From assembly GCF_003289945.1 (NCBI RefSeq), contig NZ_QMBP01000001.1, positions 496,001-560,000 on the forward strand: 64,000 nucleotides of DNA, in the 5' to 3' direction. A model generated the notes under the pieces. It made no database searches and was not told the DNA's origin. It saw only the letters and a program-made list of their open reading frames with translations. Shown here piece after piece: positions 34,923-44,335 of the stretch. How positions within the stretch are numbered: the first letter of the stretch is position 1; the number at the start of each line of letters is the position of its first letter. A program made the translations under genes and the position numbers. Source of the DNA: Mesorhizobium hawassense. Lineage in GTDB: Bacteria; Pseudomonadota; Alphaproteobacteria; Rhizobiales; Rhizobiaceae.

Positions 34923-34985
34923 CTTTGCTCCCGGGCATGTAAGGAACTCGCCAGCCAACGGCAATGCCGCATCGCCGGCCCCGGA

Positions 34986-35783
34986 TCAATCGCCGAACAG
35001 CGATGAGAGCCCGTTATTGATCATTTCCGTCCGCTCCGTCGGCTCGTTGCCGGATGGTCCGTGCAAGGTGAGCGGCGGGCGGATCGACAGTTTTCCGCGC
35101 GCGCCGAGCACCGCCCTGACGACGATGCGGATCGCCGCCGCGTCCGGCCGCGGATGCACGCACAGCATCTCGGCATCGCCGAAGCGCCCCTCCATCGCAT
35201 CGAGAATCGCGACCAACTGCTCGGGCCGGGCGATGACGGCCAGCCCGCCGCGCGGCCTGACGACGGCGGCCGCGCTCCTGATCCAGCGCTCGAACAGCCC
35301 ATCTTCCGTCACATGCGCCTGCTTACGCAGGACATCCGGTGTCGAGCGGTCCTCGGCGGCGTTGAAAGGCGGATTCATGATGACGAAGTCGAAGGAATTG
35401 TCGGCAAGCCCGGCCTCAGTGCGCGCCCGGCCGGTCAGCGTGACATCCGCCGTCAGCACCGAAGCGCGGTCGCCGAGATGCGCGTTGCCGGGATGCGAAA
35501 GCGTGGCGGCGGCGAACCCCGCCATCTCGGAGGAGCGCTCGACGAGCACCGCCCGCGCCGCCGGGCAGCGCGACAGCACGGCAAGGGCGCCGGCGCCGGC
35601 GCCGGCGCCGAAATCGGCGAGTCGCCCGGAAAAGGCCGACGGCACCGCGGCCGCCAGCATCATGGCGTCCATGCCGGCGCGATGGCCGCCCCGGCTCGGC
35701 TGCACCAGCCAGAAGCGCCCGCGATGGAAGGCATCGACCGTGTGCGCCGGCGTATCCGGGACGGGGGCGGTGGTCGTTGCCAT
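34986..35783 (-). CDS. tRNA1(Val) (adenine-N6)-methyltransferase-like protein (TrmN6/YfiC)
   Basis: 265 residues. The class I SAM-dependent methyltransferase fold shows LADFGAGAGAGALAVLSR as motif I and the catalytic FVIMNPPFNA (NPPF) motif of N6-adenine methylases. The N-terminal DAFHRGRFWLVQPSRGGHRAGMDAMMLAAAV matches the YfiC/TrmN6 group, which modifies A37 of tRNA1(Val). The ATG shares one base with the TAA of the DUF2007 gene upstream, so they are coupled. Confidence 0.88.
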   Translation of the reverse strand: MATTTAPVPDTPAHTVDAFHRGRFWLVQPSRGGHRAGMDAMMLAAAVPSAFSGRLADFGAGAGAGALAVLSRCPAARAVLVERSSEMAGFAAATLSHPGNAHLGDRASVLTADVTLTGRARTEAGLADNSFDFVIMNPPFNAAEDRSTPDVLRKQAHVTEDGLFERWIRSAAAVVRPRGGLAVIARPEQLVAILDAMEGRFGDAEMLCVHPRPDAAAIRIVVRAVLGARGKLSIRPPLTLHGPSGNEPTERTEMINNGLSSLFGD

Positions 35784-36007
35784 TACTTCTTGCGGATCTC
35801 GTTCTCGATACCGGCATCCTTGAGGATGCGGCGCGCGGCATCGACCTTCTCGGCGTCGACCATCACCCGCCGGGGCAGGATGCCGAGCGAGCCGTCGAGC
35901 ACGCTCATATTCTGGTCGGCGACGAAACAGGCGATGCCGGCATCGCGCATCAGCGATTCGACAAAGGAGATGACGACGGCGTCGTTGGTGCGGACAAGCT
36001 CGATCAT
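35783..36007 (-). CDS. DUF2007 family protein
   Basis: 74 residues from ATG 36007 (MIELVRTNDAVVIS). The pattern of an alternating beta-alpha domain with ESLMRDAGIACFVADQN and RVMVDAEKVDAARRILKDAG is that of DUF2007, a small putative signal-transducing fold. In rhizobia it commonly sits beside the methyltransferase gene, as here. Role unknown. Confidence 0.88.
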   Translation of the reverse strand: MIELVRTNDAVVISFVESLMRDAGIACFVADQNMSVLDGSLGILPRRVMVDAEKVDAARRILKDAGIENEIRKK

Positions 36008-36130
36008 GGAATGAAAATCGCAGGTTGCGGCGTTCGTGTAAACGTGCGGGTAGACACACCGTCGGCATGGCCGCGCCAATTCGCCTCTTGCCGTGCCCGG
36101 TTGTGCCGCCCTAGAGTCGGCCTGGGACTA

Positions 36131-36179
36131 GTGCATGTCGCCCAGAAGTGCGCAGCGGTTCTGGGACAACGACATGCAT
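36131..36179. repeat. Conserved-loop hairpin, copy a
   Basis: The inner stem CCCAGAA/TTCTGGG encloses the loop GTGCGCAGCGG (36148-36158). An outer stem, TGCATGTCG with CGACATGCA, is separated by an ACAA bulge. It lies in the 267-bp divergent gap between DUF2007 and the polyprenyl synthase gene. Other copies: 37362, 45211, 46971 and 63771. Confidence 0.75.
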
Positions 36180-36274
36180 CAAAAATGACTTGAAGCACGG
36201 CGCCTGAATTCGTTTCAGCGCGAGGCGCTTCAAGCGTGCTGTCGTGCGCGTCAATTGAGACGGGAGTGATTGTG

Positions 36275-37288
36275 GTGGGAGTCGTTCTCAACATCGAAGG
36301 CAAGCGGGAACCCGCTTCCATCAAGGACCTGATCGATCTGACGGCAGCCGACATGGGGCGCGTCAACGAGCTGATCCTGTCCAAGGCCGGCTCCGACGTC
36401 GAGATGATCCCGGAGATCGCCAACCATCTGATCTCGTCGGGCGGCAAGCGCCTGCGGCCCATGCTCACCCTCGCTGCCGCGCAGATGTTCGGCTATTCCG
36501 GCGAAGGCCATGTCAAGCTCGCCACCGCGGTCGAGTTCATGCACACCGCCACGCTTCTGCATGACGACGTGGTCGACGAGAGTGCGCTGCGCCGCGGCAA
36601 GAAGACCGCGCGCATGATCTGGGGCAACCAGGCAAGCGTGCTGGTCGGCGATTTCCTGCTCGGCCAGGCTTTCCGCATGATGGTCGAGGTCGGCTCGCTC
36701 GAAGCCCTCGACATCCTGTCGGCGGCCGCCTCCATCATCGCCGAGGGCGAGGTGATGCAGCTTGCCGCGGCGAAGAACCTCGAAACCACCGAGGACGAGC
36801 ATTTCGCCGTCATCAAGGCAAAGACCGCGGCGCTGTTTTCGGCCGCCGCCGAAGTCGGGCCGGTCATCGCCCAGGCCTCGCGCACCGATCGCGCGGCGCT
36901 GCGCTCCTACGGCATGAATCTCGGCCTTGCCTTCCAGCTCATCGACGACGCGCTGGACTATGGCGGCTCCAGCAAGGACCTCGGCAAGAATGTCGGCGAC
37001 GATTTCCGCGAGGGCAAGGTGACGCTGCCGGTGATCCTCGCCTACCGGCGCGGCACCAAGGCCGAGCGCACCTTCTGGAAGCGCGCCATCGAGGACAATG
37101 TCGCCGACGATGCCGGGCTCGAAAAGGCGATCGGCCTGATGGCCCGCCACGGCGCCATCGCCGACACGATCGGCCGCGCGCGCCATTTCGGCGAGATCGC
37201 CCGTGATGCGCTGGCGCCGCTCGAAGCGACGCCGCAGAAGTCGGCCTTGATCGACGTCATCGATTTCTGCATCAGCCGCGTCAACTGA
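36275..37288 (+). CDS. Long-chain polyprenyl diphosphate synthase
   Basis: 337 residues. The two aspartate-rich motifs are LLHDDVVDESALRRG and LIDDALDYGG, with GGKRLRPMLT upstream. The size and motif spacing fit the octaprenyl/decaprenyl synthases that make the ubiquinone side chain. It consumes the IPP and FPP derived from the MEP pathway to which ispE belongs. The start is one of two adjacent GTG codons (36272 or 36275); GGGAG lies 5-8 nt upstream. The product length cannot be read from sequence alone. Confidence 0.92.
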   Translation: MGVVLNIEGKREPASIKDLIDLTAADMGRVNELILSKAGSDVEMIPEIANHLISSGGKRLRPMLTLAAAQMFGYSGEGHVKLATAVEFMHTATLLHDDVVDESALRRGKKTARMIWGNQASVLVGDFLLGQAFRMMVEVGSLEALDILSAAASIIAEGEVMQLAAAKNLETTEDEHFAVIKAKTAALFSAAAEVGPVIAQASRTDRAALRSYGMNLGLAFQLIDDALDYGGSSKDLGKNVGDDFREGKVTLPVILAYRRGTKAERTFWKRAIEDNVADDAGLEKAIGLMARHGAIADTIGRARHFGEIARDALAPLEATPQKSALIDVIDFCISRVN

Positions 37289-37645
37289 GCCTTTCAATCC
37301 CAAAGCCGGCCAGGCTGCGAGTGGTTCGATCTGTGCGGTCGCGGTCGCGGCGGGCGGCCTTCCAGGAAAAGTGCGCAGCGGTTAGCTCGGCGCCTTGCCG
37401 TGGCCTTCCGTCCGGAATTGCGCAAAACAAGGAACTTTAGACCGCTCATCCCGGCATTTGTCGAAATTCAGCCGCCGATCCGCATATTTTCGCTGCTTGC
37501 CATCGTTTGTTAAGCGGGATGATTGGATTGTGATTCGCTTGCCGATTGAAGCCTGACCGCAAAAAGGCCATGCTTTGACCGGAAAAGTTCGAGTCTGTGG
37601 GGCGGTCCTCCAAGGGCGGGATCGCATCTGGCTGAAAGGGATACG
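37289..37645. other. 357-bp intergenic region without a recognised gene
   Basis: Between the polyprenyl synthase and the TPR protein genes. It holds the interrupted conserved-loop hairpin at 37362-37421 and an AT-richer stretch near 37480-37550 that may include the TPR promoter. I found no clear -35/-10 pair and no ORF with a credible start. Confidence 0.6.
37362..37421. repeat. Conserved-loop hairpin, copy b, interrupted
   Basis: AGGAAAA and the loop GTGCGCAGCGG (37371-37381) are intact, but the expected right arm TTTTCC is split. After TT come 22 extra bases (37384-37405), then TTCCGTCCGGAATTGCG, which matches the right flank of the copy at 45211. It looks like a small insertion into an element of the same family. 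Confidence 0.55.
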
Positions 37646-39418
37646 ATGCAAGGACGTGCGCGCTGGCTGACGAGGTTGGCATTTTTGACCGGTGTGGCGC
37701 TTTGGGTGCTTCCGGTCCAGGCCAAGGAAGAAGCCAAACCGCTGCAGATCACGTCTTTCTCGGGCGCCTATCTTGCTGCCCATATCGCCGAAAGCGACAA
37801 CGACCTTGGCGACGCGATCACCTATTACAAGCAGGCGCTGGCCTTTGCGCCGGACGACAAGGAACTGCAGCAGAGCCTGATGCTGGCGCTGGTCGCTCAA
37901 GGCCGTTTCGAGGAATCGCTGGTCTATGCCGACAAGCTGAAGGAAGTGCCCGACGTCGAGCGCTTCTCGCGCCTGGCGCTGGCGGTCGATTCCTTCCACA
38001 AGAAGGACTACACCAAGGCGCAGTACTGGCTGAAGCTGTCGCTCGAATCCGACCTCGACCGGTTGCTCTCCGGCGTCATGGACGGCTGGGCCAAGGACGG
38101 CGCCGGCAATGCGTCCGAGGCCATGGATGCTATCGACAAGCTGAAGGGCCCGGATTGGTTCGGCCTGTTCAAGTCGTTCCACCGCGCGCTGATCGCCGAC
38201 GCCGCCGGCCTGAACGACAAGGCCGATGAGATCTACGCCGCCACCATGGCCGACACCGCCGCCGGCGGTTCCGCGCCCGAAACCTGGATGCGCAACGCCC
38301 AGGCCTATGCCTCGTTCCTTGCTCGCAAGGGCGACAAGGCGAAGGCTCAGGCGGTGTTGAACCAGGCGGAGGCCTTCGCGCCCGGCAAGCTCGAGATCAC
38401 CACGCTGCGCGACCGCATCGCCAAGGGCGAAAAGATCGAGCCGCTCGTCGCCAGCCCGGCGGACGGGGCGTCCGAAATCCTGCTCGACCTTGCCACCGCG
38501 CTCAACCGCGGCGGCGGCGAGCCTTTCGTGCGGCTTTACCTGCAATACGCCCTGGCGCTGAAGCCGGACAGCGACTCAGCCCTTGTGCAGCTTGCCGCCG
38601 TCGCCGAGCAGTTGAAGGACGGCGAAGGCGCCGTCGCGCTCTATCGCCGCATTCCGGCGTCCTCGCCGCTGAAAGAGCTTTCCGACCTGCAGATCGGCCT
38701 CAACCTTGCCGATCTCGACAAGCATGACGAGGCGATTTCCCACCTCAAGGCCTATCTCGACAAGCACCCGGACGACATGCGCGCCTATCTGGCGCTCGGC
38801 GGCGTCTATGGTTCGAAGGAAGATTTCCGCTCGGCCGCCAATCTCTACGACAAAGCCGTCGAGCAGCTGAAGACGCCGACCGCCGCCAACTGGAACATCT
38901 TCTACCAGCGCGGTATCGCCTATGAGCGGCTGAAGGAATGGCCGAAGGCGGAACCCAATTTCCGCAAGGCGCTGGAGTTGCAGCCCGACCAGCCGCAGGT
39001 CATGAACTATCTCGGCTATTCCTGGGTCGACATGAACATGAACCTCAAGGAAGGCTTGGCGATGATCCAGAAGGCCGTCGACCTGCGGCCGAACGACGGC
39101 TACATCGTCGATTCGCTGGGCTGGGCTTATTTCCGCATGGGCCGCTTCGACGACTCCGTGCGCGAGATGGAACGCGCCGTGTCGCTGAAGCCGGAGGATC
39201 CGGTCCTCAACGACCATCTCGGCGACGCCTACTGGCGCGTCGGCCGCAAGCTCGAGGCTACCTATCAGTGGACCCAGGCGCGCGACCTGAAGCCCGATCC
39301 GGACGTGCTCGCCACCCTGCAGCAGAAGCTGCTCAAGGGCCTGCCGCCGATCGAATCCAGCACCGCGCAGGAAACCCCGAAAGTGAAGCCGGACCCGACG
39401 CCCGCGCCGAAGGGCTGA
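37646..39418 (+). CDS. Exported TPR-repeat protein
   Basis: 590 residues. The signal peptide is ARWLTRLAFLTGVALWVLPVQA, cleaved near QA-KE. About ten tetratricopeptide units follow; clear ones include NDLGDAITYYKQALAFAPDD, FRSAANLYDKAVEQL and RFDDSVREMERAVSLKPEDP. The C-terminus is proline- and lysine-rich. The domain is a protein-binding scaffold in the periplasm or outer membrane, often linked to envelope assembly. A terminator follows. Confidence 0.9.
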   Translation: MQGRARWLTRLAFLTGVALWVLPVQAKEEAKPLQITSFSGAYLAAHIAESDNDLGDAITYYKQALAFAPDDKELQQSLMLALVAQGRFEESLVYADKLKEVPDVERFSRLALAVDSFHKKDYTKAQYWLKLSLESDLDRLLSGVMDGWAKDGAGNASEAMDAIDKLKGPDWFGLFKSFHRALIADAAGLNDKADEIYAATMADTAAGGSAPETWMRNAQAYASFLARKGDKAKAQAVLNQAEAFAPGKLEITTLRDRIAKGEKIEPLVASPADGASEILLDLATALNRGGGEPFVRLYLQYALALKPDSDSALVQLAAVAEQLKDGEGAVALYRRIPASSPLKELSDLQIGLNLADLDKHDEAISHLKAYLDKHPDDMRAYLALGGVYGSKEDFRSAANLYDKAVEQLKTPTAANWNIFYQRGIAYERLKEWPKAEPNFRKALELQPDQPQVMNYLGYSWVDMNMNLKEGLAMIQKAVDLRPNDGYIVDSLGWAYFRMGRFDDSVREMERAVSLKPEDPVLNDHLGDAYWRVGRKLEATYQWTQARDLKPDPDVLATLQQKLLKGLPPIESSTAQETPKVKPDPTPAPKG

Positions 39419-39444
39419 GCGACTTTCGTCGACGTTCAAGAATG

Positions 39445-39467
39445 CGGGGCTCGTCGAGCCCCGTTTT
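39445..39467 (+). terminator. Terminator of the TPR gene
   Basis: CGGGGCTC-GTC-GAGCCCCG forms a perfect 8-bp stem followed by TTTT, 26 bp past the stop codon. Confidence 0.8.
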
Positions 39468-39506
39468 CGTTTCGGCCTGGCGTCTTAGCCGAAGCGCCCA
39501 TCGCGA

Positions 39507-39690
39507 TCGTCATTCTATAGCGGAGCAAGGAGCGAAGCGACGCGGCGCAGACCATAGAATCCATGCCGTGACCTTAAAGCGTTGCAACGGCGCAGAATTC
39601 TGCTCCGCTGCGTTCTTCGATCAAGGTCACGGAATGGATTCCAGGGTCTGCGCGACGCCGCTTCGCGGCTGCTCCGCCCTGGAATGACGA
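39507..39690. repeat. Mosaic palindromic intergenic element, copy 2
   Basis: The left arm (39507-39575) and right arm (39623-39690) are inverted copies over almost 70 bp, separated by a 47-bp spacer with AGAATTC. Each arm also forms its own hairpin: TTCTAT/ATAGAA on the left, TTCCAGGG-type GGATTCCAGGG/CCCTGGAAT on the right, around a shared core CGGAGCAAGGAGCGAAGCGA (left). It occupies the convergent 385-bp gap 39419-39803; beyond it and the terminator I see nothing else there. Confidence 0.85.
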
Positions 39691-39803
39691 GGTTGGGAAG
39701 GCTTTAGCCAATCTCCAGCGTTGGCGCTCATCTCGCGGAAATGGACGATGAAAGTCTTTCTTCCCGACGAACGGCGACCTTTCAAAATCCCTGTGTCAGA
39801 GAG

Positions 39804-40265
39804 CTAGAACATCTTTCTGTAGACGACGAACCCCGACCGCTCGCCGATCCGGTCGTAGAGCTGCATGGCGGTGTGGTTCGTCTCATGCGTCAGCCAGTAG
39901 ACGCGGTTCGCGCCCGCTTGGCCGGCGCGGTCGTAGACGCCTTCGATCAGCGCCCGGCCGACGCCCTGGCCGCGCGCCGCCTGCGTGGTGAAGAGATCCT
40001 GCAAATAGCAGGTCGGCGCGATCGACGTCGTCGAGCGATGGTAGAGATAGTGGACGAGGCCGAGCAGGTTGCCGTCGCGCTCGGCCACCAGCGCATGCAC
40101 CGGCTCATAGGCATCGAAGAAGCGCGACCAGGTCATCTGCGTGATCTCGCCGGCAAGCGCCGTCGGGCCGGAGCGCCCGTAAAACGCGTTGTAGCCGTCC
40201 CAGAGCGGCAGCCACTGCTCGTAATCCTGCCTTGTGACGGGTCGTACGGTGAGTTGACCGGACAT
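39804..40265 (-). CDS. GNAT-family N-acetyltransferase
   Basis: 153 residues. The acetyl-CoA pyrophosphate loop is LFTTQAARGQGVGRALI (Q/R-x-x-G-x-G/A), followed by RVYWLTHETNHTAMQLYDRIGER, the usual C-terminal part. Acceptor unknown. It is divergent from glyQ and convergent with the TPR gene. Confidence 0.9.
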   Translation of the reverse strand: MSGQLTVRPVTRQDYEQWLPLWDGYNAFYGRSGPTALAGEITQMTWSRFFDAYEPVHALVAERDGNLLGLVHYLYHRSTTSIAPTCYLQDLFTTQAARGQGVGRALIEGVYDRAGQAGANRVYWLTHETNHTAMQLYDRIGERSGFVVYRKMF

Positions 40266-40433
40266 GACGGAACCTTCGTTGTTGAAGCTCGCCGGAGCAA
40301 AGGATCACCGCCGCGCGCCGGCAATGGGCCAGCCGGCCGCAAAGCGTTCAACCTCGTCGGATGCGGGCCGCCGCCTTGACGCTCGGCGGCCCGGCAACTA
40401 GGGAAGCGTCATTCTGCGCTTTCCGAGGCCGCC

Positions 40434-41381
40434 GTGACCATCGAGATTCCCGCCCATATGCATCCCAGCCGCTCCTTCCAGGGGCTGATCCTGACCTTGC
40501 ACAATTACTGGGCGGACTATGGTTGCCTCATCCTGCAGCCCTACGACATGGAAGTCGGCGCCGGCACCTTCCACCCGGCAACCACCTTGCGGGCGCTCGG
40601 TCCGTTGCGCTGGAACGCCGCTTATGTGCAGCCCTCGCGCCGGCCGAAGGACGGCCGCTACGGCGAAAACCCGAACCGCCTGCAGCACTACTACCAGTAC
40701 CAGGTGGTCCTGAAGCCCAATCCGCCGAACCTGCAGGAGCTCTATCTCGGCTCGCTCGAGGCGATCGGCGTCGATCCGCTGCTGCACGACATCCGCTTCG
40801 TCGAGGACGACTGGGAAAGCCCGACGCTGGGCGCCTGGGGGCTCGGCTGGGAATGCTGGTGCGACGGCATGGAGGTTTCGCAGTTCACCTATTTCCAGCA
40901 GGTCTGCGGCATCGAATGCGCGCCGGTGGCGGGCGAACTGACCTACGGGCTTGAGCGGCTCGCCATGTATGTGCAGGGCGTCGACAATGTCTACGACCTG
41001 AACTTCAACGGCCGCGAGGGTGCCGAGAAGGTTACTTACGGCGACGTCTTCCTGCAGGCCGAGCAGGAATATTCGCGCCACAATTTCGAATTCGCCAACA
41101 CCTCGATGCTGCTCAGGCATTTCGAGGACGCCGAGGCCGAGTGCAAGGCGCTGCTCGATGCCGGCACGCCCAAGCCCAGCGACAATCTGGCGATGCACCG
41201 CATGGTTTTTCCGGCCTACGACCAGTGCATCAAGGCAAGCCACGTCTTCAACCTGCTCGACGCGCGCGGCGTGATCTCGGTCACCGAGCGGCAGAGCTAC
41301 ATCCTGCGCGTCCGCAACCTCGCCAAGGCATGCGGCGAGGCGTTCCTGAAGACGCGGGCGGGCGGGCTCGCGGCGGCTTAA
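40434..41381 (+). CDS. glyQ: Glycyl-tRNA synthetase alpha subunit
   Basis: 315 residues, the size of bacterial GlyQ. The class II motif 2 region includes [22 protein letters not shown] (read in two parts) and the N-terminus [38 protein letters not shown] is highly conserved. It supplies the catalytic site of the alpha2beta2 enzyme. The start is a GTG with CGAGG 6 nt upstream. glyS follows after 390 bp. Confidence 0.97.
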   Translation: MTIEIPAHMHPSRSFQGLILTLHNYWADYGCLILQPYDMEVGAGTFHPATTLRALGPLRWNAAYVQPSRRPKDGRYGENPNRLQHYYQYQVVLKPNPPNLQELYLGSLEAIGVDPLLHDIRFVEDDWESPTLGAWGLGWECWCDGMEVSQFTYFQQVCGIECAPVAGELTYGLERLAMYVQGVDNVYDLNFNGREGAEKVTYGDVFLQAEQEYSRHNFEFANTSMLLRHFEDAEAECKALLDAGTPKPSDNLAMHRMVFPAYDQCIKASHVFNLLDARGVISVTERQSYILRVRNLAKACGEAFLKTRAGGLAAA

Positions 41382-41554
41382 GCCGACAGGGTTTTCACGG
41401 TAGTGGGATCGGCCGGCAATACGATCTGCGCCGTCGCGCCGTCGATCGTGCGCATGGCCTGCCTGACCCCCGGCATCGTGATCGTGCCGTGCGCCTGGGC
41501 GGCGAAGCAGGCGCTGAGCGCCAGGATCTGCAGGGTTCTCGATGCCGTTTTCAT
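41378..41554 (-). CDS. Possible small secreted protein between glyQ and glyS
   Basis: 58 residues read from ATG 41554. The first 23 residues form a good signal peptide ([22 protein letters not shown]). The mature part contains [20 protein letters not shown] and ends VKTLSA. Codon third positions are GC-rich like real genes here. Its TAA overlaps the glyQ stop on the other strand by 3-4 bp in CTTAAG. The ribosome binding site is weak, and I do not recognise a family. The rest of the 390-bp glyQ-glyS gap shows nothing else. Confidence 0.45.
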   Translation of the reverse strand: MKTASRTLQILALSACFAAQAHGTITMPGVRQAMRTIDGATAQIVLPADPTTVKTLSA

Positions 41555-41771
41555 CGTCGTTCAGCCAATACGTCTCTGCCTGAGCGTTTGTCGCTTCAGC
41601 GCAGCGTTAGGTTCATGGGATGTCTGCACTTAGGACGGGTGGACCCGCTGCGTCCCGACAAAGACCTGAAAATTTCCTGAAATCGATCGAAATGGAGATC
41701 GGCATGCAGGGTGACAGCGGCCGGTCGAGTTGCTATGCCGCCCGGACAATTCGCCCGCATGAGCTGAACCA

Positions 41772-44171
41772 ATGCCTGACCTGCTTCTAGAACTTCGCTC
41801 GGAAGAGATTCCCGCCCGCATGCAGCGCAAGGCTGCCGGCGACCTCCGGAAGATGCTGACCGACGGTCTGGTCGAGGCGGGTCTCACCTATGAGGCGGCG
41901 CGCGAATATTGGACGCCGCGGCGCCTGGCGCTCGACATCCGTGGCTTGACCGCGCGCTCCAAGGATATCCGCGAGGAGATCAAGGGTCCCTCGACCACCG
42001 CGCCCGAGCAGGCGGTGCAGGGTTTCCTGCGCAAGGCCGGCCTGTCATCGGTCGCCGAGGCGCATGTCCATTCCGATCCGAAGAAGGGCGACTTCTATGT
42101 CGCCCACATCTCGAAGCCGGGCCGGGCGGCCGAAGAGATCATTGCCGAACTGGTGCCGGGCATCATCAAGAGCTTCCCCTGGCCGAAATCGATGCGCTGG
42201 GGGCCGGCCTCGGCCAAGCCCGGCTCTCTGCGCTGGGTGCGGCCGCTGCAGTCGATCGTCTGCACCTTCGGCCCGGAGACCGAGGAGCCTGTCGTGGTCG
42301 ATTTCGAGATCGACGGCATCCGTGCCGGCAACGTCACCTATGGCCACCGCTTCCATGCGCCGGGCGCCATCACCGTGCGCCGCTTCGACGATTATGTGTC
42401 GAAGCTCGAGGCCGCCAGGGTCGTGCTCGATGCCGACCGGCGCAAGGAGATCATCCTCGCCGACGCCCGCAACATCGCCTTCGCCAACGGCCTCGACCTG
42501 GTCGAGGACGAAGCCCTGCTGGAGGAAGTCTCCGGCCTGGTCGAATGGCCGGTCGTGCTGATGGGCGAGTTCGAACGGGATTTTCTCACCATTCCGGGCG
42601 AGGTGATCCGCCTCACCATTCGGGCCAACCAGAAGTGTTTTGTCACGCGGCCGCATGGCGCGGCCGAAGACCTCTCCAACCGCTTCGTCCTGGTCGCAAA
42701 CATCGAGGCGAATGATGGCGGTAAGGAAATCGCGTATGGCAACGGCAAGGTGGTCAGGGCGCGCCTGTCCGACGCGCTCTATTTCTGGAAGACCGACCAG
42801 GGCGACCTGCCGGACCTCGACCAACTCGCGGAATCGGCAGCGAAGTTCGGCCTCGATTTGAACAAGCCGCTCGATCAGCGCATGGCGCGGCTCGACCATC
42901 TGAACGTCACCTTCCACGCCAAGCTCGGCACGCAAGGGGAGAGGGTCGCGCGCATCAAGAAGTTGGCGAGTCAAATCGTGCTTAGGCTGTCGAGGCAGCC
43001 AAATTTCTTTCAGGGTGACCAACGTTCTGGCGCGACTTTGGACGCTGAGCGGATTGGTCTGCATGAAGCGGCGACACGCGCTGCTGTTTTAGCTAAAGCG
43101 GACCTACAGACTGAAGTCGTCGGCGAATTCCCTGAATTGCAGGGCGCGATGGGTCGGAAATATGCGGCGCTACAAGGCGAAGACTCGGCTGTAGCGAATG
43201 CCATAGAAGAACACTACAAGCCTCAAGGACCGTCTGACTATGTGCCAAGCCATCCTGTATCGATAGCTGTAGCGCTGGCCGACAAGTTGGATACGCTGGT
43301 CGGCTTCTGGGCCATCGACGAGAAGCCAACCGGGTCGAAGGACCCTTACGCCTTGCGGCGGGCCGCACTCGGAGTAGTGAGATTGGTATTGGAGAATGAA
43401 ATCGATCTCAGGACACACTACTCAAGCGGAACAGTATCGCTTCTGGGGCTGTTTGCTGCCTCGTTCGTAGATCATTCCATAGGGCTCCGGCTGCGAGGCT
43501 ACGCGGAATATTTGCAGGCTGCACAGAAGCTCGAAGGTGTTGGATTAATGCCATCGGGATTCCAGTCTGAGATTCTTGACGGACTTATCAGTCAGGAGGC
43601 CGCCGACAAATTCGAGGAGGGCTCGGCCGACAGGTATTGGGAAACAGCTTTAAGTCTCCTCGCCTTCTTCCACGACCGCCTGAAAGTTTACCTCCGCGAC
43701 CAGGGCGCGCGGCACGATCTGATCGACGCCGTTATCACCCCGCAGTCCGACGACCTGCTGCAGATCGTGCGCCGCGTCGAGGCGCTGGGTTCCCTGCTCG
43801 ACACCGACGAGGGCAAGAACCTGCTCGCCGGCACCAAGCGCGCCGCCAACATCCTGGCCGCCGAGGAGAAGAAGAAGAAAACGCTCGTCGCCGAGACTGT
43901 TGAGCCGGCATTGTTCCGCGAGGACGCGGAAAAGAAGCTCTATGCCGCGGTGAATCAGGCCGAGAAGGAAGCCGGCCAAGCAATTCAAAACGAAGATTTT
44001 TCCGCCGCCATGCTGGCGCTTAGCGTGTTGCGCGAACCGGTTGATTCATTCTTTGAGCGTGTTCTCGTGAATGATGAGGACCAGGCCGTGCGCGCCAACC
44101 GCCTGGCGCTGCTCGCCCGCATCCGCGCGGCGACCGATCAGGTCGCGGATTTTTCAAAAATCGTCGGCTGA
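41772..44171 (+). CDS. glyS: Glycyl-tRNA synthetase beta subunit
   Basis: 799 residues, somewhat longer than the usual 690-760. The N-terminus [18 protein letters not shown] and blocks such as [25 protein letters not shown] and [13 protein letters not shown] identify GlyS, which recognises tRNA(Gly) and completes the alpha2beta2 enzyme. Nucleotides about 42940-43670 use codons unlike the flanks, with several TTA, ATA and CTA codons, and encode extra segments ([29 protein letters not shown]). The frame is intact and conserved motifs survive, so the enzyme is probably active. A mosaic or imported segment is the simplest reading. Confidence 0.95.
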   Translation: MPDLLLELRSEEIPARMQRKAAGDLRKMLTDGLVEAGLTYEAAREYWTPRRLALDIRGLTARSKDIREEIKGPSTTAPEQAVQGFLRKAGLSSVAEAHVHSDPKKGDFYVAHISKPGRAAEEIIAELVPGIIKSFPWPKSMRWGPASAKPGSLRWVRPLQSIVCTFGPETEEPVVVDFEIDGIRAGNVTYGHRFHAPGAITVRRFDDYVSKLEAARVVLDADRRKEIILADARNIAFANGLDLVEDEALLEEVSGLVEWPVVLMGEFERDFLTIPGEVIRLTIRANQKCFVTRPHGAAEDLSNRFVLVANIEANDGGKEIAYGNGKVVRARLSDALYFWKTDQGDLPDLDQLAESAAKFGLDLNKPLDQRMARLDHLNVTFHAKLGTQGERVARIKKLASQIVLRLSRQPNFFQGDQRSGATLDAERIGLHEAATRAAVLAKADLQTEVVGEFPELQGAMGRKYAALQGEDSAVANAIEEHYKPQGPSDYVPSHPVSIAVALADKLDTLVGFWAIDEKPTGSKDPYALRRAALGVVRLVLENEIDLRTHYSSGTVSLLGLFAASFVDHSIGLRLRGYAEYLQAAQKLEGVGLMPSGFQSEILDGLISQEAADKFEEGSADRYWETALSLLAFFHDRLKVYLRDQGARHDLIDAVITPQSDDLLQIVRRVEALGSLLDTDEGKNLLAGTKRAANILAAEEKKKKTLVAETVEPALFREDAEKKLYAAVNQAEKEAGQAIQNEDFSAAMLALSVLREPVDSFFERVLVNDEDQAVRANRLALLARIRAATDQVADFSKIVG

Positions 44172-44335
44172 CGGCGCGAAAAATCGTCCGTCGGCGCTGC
44201 TCGCATCCGCTAGGATGCGGGCATTCCAGAACAATCTGGCGCTGGAAATTTAATGCGCCGGAGCCGGCTTACAGTCATATGGCGATGACCTCCGCGTGGG
44301 AGAACGATGCGTTCCCAAAACCACGGAGGCATGCC

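Noticed and set aside
41403..41633. 76-residue plus-strand frame between glyQ and glyS
   Set aside because: Cysteine-rich composition with no ribosome binding site; the minus-strand frame with a signal peptide is the better candidate.
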